Positions 44,590 to 50,594 of a stretch of 64,000 nucleotides of DNA are shown one piece after another. Location of the stretch: the NCBI GenBank assembly GCA_934747255.1, contig CAKVGH010000001.1, positions 124,001-188,000 of the forward strand. Direction: 5' to 3'. A model generated the notes under the pieces. That model worked only from the letters and a program-made list of their open reading frames with translations, was not told the origin of the DNA and ran no database searches. How positions within the stretch are numbered: position 1 is the stretch's first letter; each line of letters starts with the position of its first letter. Position numbers and translations under genes: made by a program. Source of the stretch: an uncultured Clostridia bacterium (GTDB lineage: Bacteria > Bacillota > Clostridia > Christensenellales > UBA1242).

Positions 44590-45061
44590 ATAGTACACAT
44601 GAATTTGCACTGATTGTATATTGCACTTTATAATTTGCAAAAATCTGTTTTATCACCTTGCTTGTGGTTTTATGTTTAGAAAAAACATCAACAACTTTAT
44701 AATCTTTCCAAGATGTTTCGTATGCGATAAAGTCAATATCATTTTTCAATAACTCTTCCTTAAACTGTTGCAAATTTTCGGTTGGTATTGTCACAGTAAT
44801 TTTCCAAAGTTGTTCCTTTCGCATTTTTTCTGTTATCCACATTCCTATGTAAACACCAATCAAGTTGCACACAACGGACGCTAATACTGCCACCCAAAGT
44901 TCAACATCTGCAATGGTTTTTATAATTATTGTATTTACGCCATAGTTCACTGCACTAAATATGCTCGCCACTGTTTTTGTTCCTTTTATTGTAACAACAC
45001 TTTTAATTGTCGATAATATGACATTTACTAATTGGCATAAAAAAAACATTACATATATCAT
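44588..45061 (-). CDS. Small membrane protein, YebE/UPF0316-like (DUF5698/DUF2179)
   Basis: This 157-residue protein has three transmembrane helices in the first 80 residues (VNVILSTIKSVVTIKGTK, then NLIGVYIGMWITEKM). A soluble C-terminal domain of about 75 residues (KITVTIPTENLQQFKEELLK, YKVVDVFSKHKTTSKVIKQI) follows. The layout and the TIKGTKTVAS stretch resemble the UPF0316 family with its DUF2179-like tail. That assignment is tentative. Function unknown. AAGGAGG lies six bases before the ATG. Confidence 0.55.
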   Translation of the reverse strand: MIYVMFFLCQLVNVILSTIKSVVTIKGTKTVASIFSAVNYGVNTIIIKTIADVELWVAVLASVVCNLIGVYIGMWITEKMRKEQLWKITVTIPTENLQQFKEELLKNDIDFIAYETSWKDYKVVDVFSKHKTTSKVIKQIFANYKVQYTISANSCVL

Positions 45062-45439
45062 TTGCCCTCCTTAAATATTTTTAGTTTTACATTATACACT
45101 AATTTGTTAAAAAATCAAGCACTTTTTTATTTTTTATAAAAATAGGTAATTTTTTATCATTTTTTCATCTTTTTTATTGTTTTTTTAGAATTTTTTGTGT
45201 TTTTTTGAGAATTTTCTAAAAATTCAACTTTTTTTTATATGATTTATTTCTATTATAAGTTAAAAAATAGTAACTTTATCAATCTCTAACTCGGATTTCA
45301 TTTCATAATCTTCGTTAAAAATCTTTCGCCATTATCACTTACTTTTATCATCTTAATTTCTAAATAAATAATGAAAAAACGAGTCAATAATTTAGCACAA
45401 AAATTTATTTTAGATAACAAATTTATTTTCAAAAAATGG
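45062..45439. other. AT-rich intergenic region without visible genes
   Basis: These 378 bases are very AT-rich with long T tracts. A 64-codon open frame on the minus strand (45298-45492) has no ribosome site and runs over the ncRNA promoter, so I do not call it. Confidence 0.5.
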
Positions 45440-45468
45440 TTGCAAAATAAAAAAAAATAGTATATAAT
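45440..45468 (+). promoter_or_regulatory. Promoter of the structured RNA/tRNA-Ser transcript
   Basis: TTGCAA (45440-45445), a 17-base spacer and a perfect TATAAT (45463-45468). The start would be near 45475. Confidence 0.75.
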
Positions 45469-45474
45469 AAAAAA

Positions 45475-45634
45475 GTCGCTTGAAAAAAACATAGGAACTC
45501 ACATTTTTCTTAACCCCCTTTGTTATTTAAGATTTATAGTTTTTTAAGTTGATATGTTTTATGCGATACGGCTAATTTCAATGACTACTCGGGCAGTTGA
45601 AATTATGCCTTACAAAAAAGCCCGATATTTATTT
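45475..45634 (+). ncRNA. Candidate structured RNA: long hairpin plus H-type pseudoknot
   Basis: Domain 1 (45475-45567) is a long hairpin. GTCGC pairs with GCGAT, AAAACATA (45486-45493) with TATGTTTT (45553-45560), AACT with AGTT, and CTTAA with TTAAG inside. Domain 2 has a 12-bp stem (45570-45581 with 45597-45609, one bulge). Its 15-base loop contains CGGGC (45590-45594), which is complementary to GCCCG at 45620-45624 beyond an A-rich linker; this is a classical H-type pseudoknot. tRNA-Ser follows 12 bases later, so it may be the 5' part of the tRNA precursor or a separate RNA. It matches no class I can name; 6S-like shape in domain 1 is only a resemblance. Confidence 0.6.
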
Positions 45635-45636
45635 AT

Positions 45637-45724
45637 GGAGAGTTGGCTGAGCGGTCGAAAGCGGCGGTCTTGAAAACCGTTGACCTGAAAGGGTCCTGGG
45701 GTTCGAATCCCTAACTCTCCGCCA
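45637..45724 (+). tRNA. tRNA-Ser (anticodon TGA)
   Basis: The 88-base gene has the acceptor GGAGAGT / ACTCTCC, discriminator G, encoded CCA and a long variable arm typical of tRNA-Ser. The anticodon loop CTTGAAA gives UGA for UCA codons. Confidence 0.97.
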
Positions 45725-45731
45725 ATAACCT

Positions 45732-45767
45732 GTCGTTCGGCGTAAACATCGCTGAACGACTTTTTTT
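45732..45767 (+). terminator. Terminator after tRNA-Ser
   Basis: GTCGTTCGGCG pairs with CGCTGAACGAC (one mismatch, loop of seven) and is followed by seven T. Confidence 0.92.
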
Positions 45768-45974
45768 CTTCTAAATCTTTTATTGTATTCTCAATTTTCT
45801 CTATATCTTCTTTGCTGTTAATTACTATTTCTTCGCTATCGTTTGATTTTGTATTATAAATAATTATCAATCTGTCATTATAATAAATTATTTTTGATAT
45901 AAACTTGGTAAGATTTGAAATGCCTAAAATTACTAACTTAAAAACTTAATAAATTAGCCTATTTTTATAGATAT

Positions 45975-46049
45975 GCTACTGTGGCTCAGCGGTAGAGCAC
46001 TGCCTTGGTAAGGCAGGGGTCACGGGTCCGATTCCCGTCACCAGCTCCA
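45975..46049 (+). tRNA. tRNA-Thr (anticodon GGT), with an imperfect acceptor stem
   Basis: The D arm, anticodon arm (CTGCC / GGCAG, loop TTGGTAA, anticodon GGU), T arm and CCA tail can all be folded. However, the acceptor pairs GCTACTG with CACCAGC and leaves A4-C69 and C5-C68 mismatched. The T loop reads TCCGATT, with C where U55 is nearly invariant. The 3' half looks like normal tRNA-Thr while the 5' seven bases do not match it. It may be a hybrid created by an element inserted at its 3' end, or a decaying gene. Confidence 0.75.
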
Positions 46050-46054
46050 TTATC

Positions 46055-46100
46055 AAAAACCCTTGAAACCCTAGTAAAATAGGCACTTTCAAGGGTTTTT
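46055..46100 (+). terminator. Terminator after tRNA-Thr
   Basis: AAAAACCCTTGAAA pairs perfectly with TTTCAAGGGTTTTT around an 18-base loop; T-rich sequence follows. Confidence 0.9.
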
Positions 46101-46145
46101 CTTTTGCAAAAAATTTTGCTTAATTTTAGGCTAAAAATACAATAG

Positions 46146-46278
46146 GTGTAGTAAACTGCTCCAAAAAGTGTAGTAAAATTGCATAAAAAAGACCGAGAGT
46201 TCAATTTTCAAACTCTCGGTCTAGTTCTTTCTAAATCTCCCTAAAACTAGTGTAATAGGTGTAAACTAGTGTAGTAAA
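46146..46278. repeat. Three direct copies of GTGTAGTAAA at the edge of the accessory region
   Basis: Copies lie at 46146-46155, 46168-46177 and 46269-46278, with a related GGTGTAAACTAGTGTAG context around the last. They sit between the tRNA-Thr terminator and the serine-recombinase module, where attachment or recombinase-binding sites would be expected. Confidence 0.5.
46184..46221 (-). terminator. Terminator of the serine-recombinase operon
   Basis: GACCGAGAGTT pairs perfectly with AACTCTCGGTC; read on the minus strand a T run follows. Confidence 0.9.
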
Positions 46279-46280
46279 TT

Positions 46281-46502
46281 TTACATTTCAAAATCTTTTT
46301 CTCGTTTGCGTTTTCTTTCTTTTCGTTCTTTAAGCATTTCTTCTAACATTAAATCAAAATCTTCATCAGACAAATTTTCCAAATTAGATTTCTTTTCTTC
46401 TTGTTCTGCTGTATTTTGATTGTTTTGCTTTCTTAAAATCTCATTTTCATTTAGTCTGTCGTTTAAACGATTTGTGCTTTCTTTCACATAATCACTATTC
46501 AC
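46281..46502 (-). CDS. Small charged coiled-coil protein downstream of the recombinase
   Basis: The 73-residue protein is nearly all Glu, Lys, Arg, Asn and Leu, with a heptad-like helix (LNENEILRKQNNQNTAEQEE) and a Lys/Arg-rich C-terminal helix (MLKERKERKRKREKDF). I do not recognise it. It lies 33 bases after the recombinase stop and before its terminator, so it belongs to the same transcript. It may be an accessory factor of the element; no clear ribosome site was found. Confidence 0.5.
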   Translation of the reverse strand: MNSDYVKESTNRLNDRLNENEILRKQNNQNTAEQEEKKSNLENLSDEDFDLMLEEMLKERKERKRKREKDFEM

Positions 46503-46535
46503 ATTGTTATAGACAGTGATTGTGGTTCATACGAA

Positions 46536-48202
46536 TTATAGGCGGTCACGTTTTTGTTTATTGTGCTTAAAATCTATGCCGTTTATATTGTCTATGAGTT
46601 TATAGTAAATATGGATTTTTCGGGGCTCTTTACTTCCCTTGATAAATTTGTCTATAGTTATAAATTCAATCAGTTCTAGTGCCATTTCTCGGGTTAAAAC
46701 GGGTGAATTTATGTATTTTTTAACTCTCTCTATAAACTCATCAACATTTTTTGTGTTTTGTTTTACTTTTTCGGTTCTTTCAGTTATTTGTGAAATTTCA
46801 TTTTCTAAAACCTCTTTTTCTTTTTGGTAATTATTAAGTAGAGATATGCAAATATCTTCTGGGATTTTGTTTAGGACTTTATCTTCATAAGTCGAACGGA
46901 TAAGTTTTGTTACTTCATCAAGTCTTTTTGTTTTGTCTTGCAATGTTTTGTTATCAAGCATAAGATTTTCTTTTTGCTGACTTTCTTGTCTTTGTAAAAA
47001 CTCTTTTCTTGCTTGTTCTTCGTTAAAATTAACAAAGTTTGCTTTGGCTTTAATATCTTGCAATACAATGCCTTCTATATCTTCAAACTTAATCATATGG
47101 CTTGTGCAAACCCTTGTGCCAAAAACTTTAAATCCGCCACAATTGTAATTTGCTTGGCGATAAATTCTTGGACCTTTTCGTGAATGTCTTGTATTGTTCC
47201 AACCTATGTGCATTTTGTTGCCACAATCTTCGCAATACATTAGTCCAGAAAGTGGGTGAATTATTTGATTACCTTGTGATTTGCCTTGGCTTACTGACCT
47301 TTCAATTTCTTTAACTTTATCCCAAAGTTCTTGTGAGATTATCGGTTCGTGCGTATTGTAAACTATTACTATTTCTTCGTCTGGTCGTTTTATTTGCTTT
47401 TTGTTTTTGTATGAAATATTTGTTGTTCTAAGTTGCACCAAATGACCTAAATATGTTGGGTTGCGAAGAATTTGTTTTACAACATCACAAGTCCAAAGAT
47501 GATGACTAAACCTATATGCTGTTATTCCAAATTTTTGAGTTCTATAGTCTGACGGAATTGGTATGTTTTCATCATTAAACTTCATTGCTATATGTTTTGG
47601 ACTAATTCCGCTTGCTCGCATTTCAAATATTCTTTTTACATTGCTTGCAGCAGGTTCATCAATAACTGGCAATTTCTTTTCGTCTGTGCCTTTAACATAT
47701 CCATATGGTGCATAGGTTGTCCTATACTTTCCGGCTTTAGCATTAGCTTCAATCACTGCTCGAATTTTTTGCTGGTGTTTGCTGAGTGCCATTCGTTAAA
47801 TATGTTCATTATGGGCATCATATCCATTCCAGCAGAGTTATTAGATGTATCCACATTATCATTTAATGCAATAAATCTAATGTTATACATTGGAAAGATA
47901 TAGTCTGTATATTGTCCAACTTGAATATAGTTTCTGCCGAACCTAGACAAGTCTTTGCAAATGATTGTGTTAATCTTTCCACACTTTGCATCTTCTAGCA
48001 GTCTTTGAACTCCGGGTCTATCAAATGTTGTTCCTGAATATCCATCATCAATATAAGTTTCAATCAAACTCCAACCTTGTTCTAACACATATTTTTCAAG
48101 TATTAGTTTTTGATTTTCTATTGATAAAGACTCGCCATTCCTTTCATCATCTCTCGATAATCTTGCATATATACCTACTTTAATTTCTTGTTTTGATTTC
48201 AT
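46536..48202 (-). pseudogene. Large serine recombinase (TnpX-like), split by a one-base frameshift
   Basis: The N-terminal part (47753-48202) is a resolvase domain: VGIYARLSRDDERNGESLSI (catalytic Ser in the ARLS stretch), DDGYSGTTFDRPG and CKDLSRFGRNY. The C-terminal part (46536-47792) has the recombinase domain (KAGKYRTTYAPYGYVKG), a zinc-ribbon (CEDCGNKMHIG ... CGGFKVFGTRVC) and a coiled-coil tail. The frames break at NEWHSANTSKK, where family members continue IRAV in one frame. A run of six A on the coding strand (47765-47770) would restore the frame with one more A or by -1 slippage. Such enzymes move Tn4451-like elements. I call it frameshifted, though slippage or a sequencing error is possible. 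Confidence 0.85.
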
Positions 48203-48298
48203 TTATCCTCCTTTTTAGCGAAATCAAAACACTGAAAGTAAATACATTTTGTATTATATCACAAAAAATATTAAACTGACAGTGTTTTTTCTCACAAC

Positions 48299-48475
48299 TT
48301 AAAACATTTCGCTATATGCTTGTTTTTGAGCAAGTTTTATCAATATTTCATTTATATTTTTGTTCCCAACAAAATGACTAACAACAATATATTTTTTATC
48401 ATTAACAACATATTCGTTTTGACTTGTTGAGAAGTTTAAAAATTCTTGTTTTAATTCTTGTAGTTGTTTTTTCAT
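48299..48475 (-). CDS. TnpW-like small transposon-encoded protein
   Basis: This is a 58-residue ORF with an ATG at 48475. It reads MKKQLQELKQEFLNFSTSQN at the start, then NEYVVNDKKYIVVSHFVGN and NINEILIKLAQKQA. The pattern of a short helix, a Tyr-Val-Val-Ser beta pair and a final helix resembles the TnpW proteins found beside serine recombinases in Tn4451-like elements; their function is unknown. It sits just upstream of the recombinase, in the same direction. The resemblance is from memory, so the name is tentative. Confidence 0.55.
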   Translation of the reverse strand: MKKQLQELKQEFLNFSTSQNEYVVNDKKYIVVSHFVGNKNINEILIKLAQKQAYSEMF

Positions 48476-48547
48476 TAAATATCCTCATGGTTTAAAATCT
48501 CCTTTTCTAAATTTATTAAAATCTATCCGCATCGAGCGAGATAGAAG

Positions 48548-48589
48548 TGGTGGTTTACCACCATAAAAACGAAATTTGGTTTCCAAATT
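48548..48589. repeat. Pair of short perfect hairpins
   Basis: TGGTGGT / ACCACCA (48548-48563, TT loop) and AATTTGG / CCAAATT (48573-48589, TTT loop) sit nine bases apart in a relatively GC-rich patch flanked by CGAGCGAG and GGGGGCGAGGC. It could be an origin of transfer or a recombination site near the relaxosome-type gene at 48826. A 67-codon frame covers the patch but looks like chance. Confidence 0.4.
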
Positions 48590-48825
48590 GTCGTAAATTG
48601 GGGGCGAGGCAATTTTGAATCTTTTGATTTGTAAAATATCCCAATAAAAGCACGGTTTTTCGAGCGTTTTATAGATATTTTTAATCAAAATAGCCCAAGC
48701 CTTATCCTGCTTGTTAAAATAATCACGGAATTACATCAAAAATAGCAAAATTTTTTACCATTTTTGCGTTTCTTCAAATTCTGATTATTTCCCAAAAATT
48801 CTTGTAAGCAAGTTTTTTAAAATGA

Positions 48826-49311
48826 CTAAACTATCTTGATATCTTTACCAAATTCGGCATCGACTTGCTTTGAAATTAGGCTTCTATCATCGGCAAAACC
48901 TTCCGGCTCGTCATCTTTAAAACCAGCATCAAAAAGTCCTTTAACATCATCTCTATCTGACAGATAGAACATTCCGTTATAAATTCTATAAAGCAATAAT
49001 CTGAGTTCATAAGCAAGTTTTACCATATCTTTGTATTCGTCTGTTTGAGATTGTTTTATATTACTCAAAACTTTTGTCATATCTGTGATGTTGTCGGATA
49101 TTCCTTGTGCCTTTGTGAAATATGTTCTAGCATCTTTTTCAAAATTGATTTCACTATCAAGCCCTGCAAATATTAAACTCACTAAAAACTCGTTCATATT
49201 TTTGTATTCTCGTTTGTGCTTTTGATAAAAATCGTTTAGTTCTTCCAATCGATTTCTTTGATAAATTCGTATCTTCTTTTCGAATACCTTGTCTGATTTA
49301 ATTTCTTTCAT
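48826..49311 (-). CDS. Relaxosome/mobilization accessory-like protein (RHH type, tentative)
   Basis: The ATG at 49311 (MKEIKSDKVFEKK) has GGAGG five bases upstream and is preferred over the ATG at 49338. The 161-residue protein begins with a segment KKIRIYQRNRLEELNDFYQK then NMNEFLVSLIFAGLDSE. This resembles the start of the small protein encoded beside the relaxase at 60106 and looks like a ribbon-helix-helix DNA-binding unit. A long helical middle (ISDNITDMTKVLSNIKQSQT) and an acidic tail follow. A MobC-like role is inferred. Its leader carries two ATG-TAA mini-ORFs and, further up, the hairpin array. Confidence 0.5.
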   Translation of the reverse strand: MKEIKSDKVFEKKIRIYQRNRLEELNDFYQKHKREYKNMNEFLVSLIFAGLDSEINFEKDARTYFTKAQGISDNITDMTKVLSNIKQSQTDEYKDMVKLAYELRLLLYRIYNGMFYLSDRDDVKGLFDAGFKDDEPEGFADDRSLISKQVDAEFGKDIKIV

Positions 49312-49394
49312 TTTTTCCTCCAATAATTTTTTAGTCATTCTTTACATCTCTTTCTATTTCTGATTAAAGGGGTGATTGTTTTTGCTTGCTTTTA

Positions 49395-49456
49395 CATTTC
49401 TTAATCCTCCTTTTGCTTGAATTTACTTTCGACTTTTTACATTTCACACCTCCTTA
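49395..49456 (-). promoter_or_regulatory. Two strong Shine-Dalgarno sites each followed by ATG-TAA
   Basis: On the minus strand AAGGAGG is followed six bases later by ATG TAA (ATG at 49440-49442). AAAGGAGG is followed eight bases later by ATG TAA (ATG at 49395-49397). Both lie in the leader of the 48826 gene. They are minimal start-stop ORFs with near-perfect ribosome sites. Confidence 0.55.
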
Positions 49457-49473
49457 TTTTTATTCTTACATAG

Positions 49474-50239
49474 TCGTTCGGACACCGTTTGTCCGTTCGA
49501 GAATGTTTTTTACATAACCATTATATTTTTCTCGCATTCACCAGATTGTTCTATGCGGTAAAAGTTTTTACACAAATATTTTACAATTCTCGTGTGGACA
49601 CCATTTGTCCATGCGGAAAATCTATTTTAGAAAATTTTAACATTCTCGCATTATCACCATTTGATAATACGGTATTTATTTTTTACAATTTTACATTTGT
49701 CGTTGGTCCACCATTTGACCCATCGAAAAATTTAGTTTTCTTAATTTATCAGGGGCGATAGTTCAATGGGTGACCTATCGAGATATTTTTTTTGTTAATT
49801 TATCACTGCCGTAGTATCAAGGGGTGATACCACGAGAAAACTTTTTACAAAAACAATTTATAACTCCTTTATCACACACATTATGTGATGTTAAAATTTT
49901 TTTCAACTTGATTTTAACAATCCCGCTGTAAACACATTCTTTACACCGACAAAAATATTTTCACATAGTCGATTTATCAATGGGTGATATATCGGAAAAT
50001 TATTTTGTAGTTTTATTTTATCAATCTCGCTTTACCACCATTTGGTCAAACGAAAAAGATTTTTACAAGAAAATTATATAATTTCCGTTACACACCCATT
50101 GTGTGCAACGAGAAAAATTTTTTAATTTTCTTGTTGCCATTTCAAATATATCACTCCCGTGTGTTCACCATTTGAACACGCGGGAAATATTTTTATGTAA
50201 AAATTTTATCAATCCCAAGAGTTCAGCATTTGAACTCTT
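49474..50239. repeat. Array of 14 regularly spaced hairpins with conserved loop
   Basis: Fourteen imperfect palindromes start at 49474, 49532, 49590, 49646, 49700, 49755, 49809, 49868, 49923, 49969, 50027, 50084, 50156 and 50217, usually 54-59 bases apart. A typical unit is 27 bases: an 11-bp stem, a five-base loop CCATT, and the second arm, with CG at the stem base (for example TCGTGTGGACA, CCATT, TGTCCATGCGG). Stem sequences differ between units but stay self-complementary. Units 6, 7 and 10 carry the complementary loop (ATGGG or AGGGG). AT-rich linkers share a TTTATCAATC-like stretch. No coding frame explains this. It fills the 49474-50239 gap between two minus-strand genes. Confidence 0.85.
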
Positions 50240-50256
50240 CAAAAAATTTCCACAAA

Positions 50257-50288
50257 GAAAAAATAACCCAACACAAATTGAGTTATTT
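50257..50288 (-). terminator. Terminator of the 55013-50382 operon
   Basis: AAATAACTCAA pairs with TTGGGTTATTT on the minus strand (one mismatch) and a T run follows. It separates the operon from the hairpin array. Confidence 0.75.
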
Positions 50289-50381
50289 TCTATGTAAGTT
50301 ATTAAATTTAATATATCCTCATATATTTAAGGATATTTTCATTCAAAAAATTAAGACAGGAAATTGAAAATCAATAAATAA

Positions 50382-50567
50382 TTATTTCTTTTCTTCCCAT
50401 TTAGAACAGGCTCCATTCATGCAACCTTGATTTCCATTTCCTCTTGATTTAATTTTGCAAACGTGTGTGGAACCTTCCCATTTCACAGAATTTCCTTGTC
50501 GCTGCGAATTTCCTCCAAAATGTTGACAAGTACAACAACATTTTTGACTTACTGGTGTTGAATTCAT
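50382..50567 (-). CDS. Cysteine-rich 61-residue protein
   Basis: Seven Cys residues occur in 61: CCCTCQHFGG near the start, CKIKSRGNGNQGC in the middle and ACSKW near the end. This suggests a zinc-binding knuckle or small metal-binding fold rather than a secreted peptide, as no signal sequence is present. It lies 27 bases after the DUF262/DUF1524 gene and before the operon terminator, with AAAGGAG upstream. I do not recognise the family. It may be an accessory or regulatory part of the operon. Confidence 0.6.
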   Translation of the reverse strand: MNSTPVSQKCCCTCQHFGGNSQRQGNSVKWEGSTHVCKIKSRGNGNQGCMNGACSKWEEKK

Positions 50568-50594
50568 TTTTTAACTCCTTTTAATATACATCCA

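Noticed and set aside
45298..45492. 64-codon minus-strand ORF
   Set aside because: It overlaps the strong promoter of the structured RNA and has low-complexity composition.
45475..45634. tmRNA or SRP RNA
   Set aside because: There is no Ala-type tRNA-like end or tag ORF, and the conserved SRP loop sequence is absent. The downstream tRNA-Ser is complete on its own.
45610..45870. 86-codon minus-strand ORF
   Set aside because: Its second half is the antisense of tRNA-Ser and the tRNA terminator. The first roughly 36 codons look gene-like, but no stop or ribosome site supports a separate gene.
45986..46204. 72-codon minus-strand ORF
   Set aside because: The GDGNRTRDP stretch is the well-known false translation of antisense tRNA.
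48485..48688. 67-codon minus-strand ORF
   Set aside because: It runs through two perfect hairpins and a GC-shifted patch and has no recognisable domain; a non-coding site is more likely.
49474..50239. CRISPR array
   Set aside because: The palindromic parts are the variable ones and the conserved part is only the short loop and stem base. There are no identical repeats of 23 bases or more and no cas genes.
49474..50239. Integron attC cassette array
   Set aside because: The sites are only about 57 bases apart with no ORFs between them, and no integron integrase is present.
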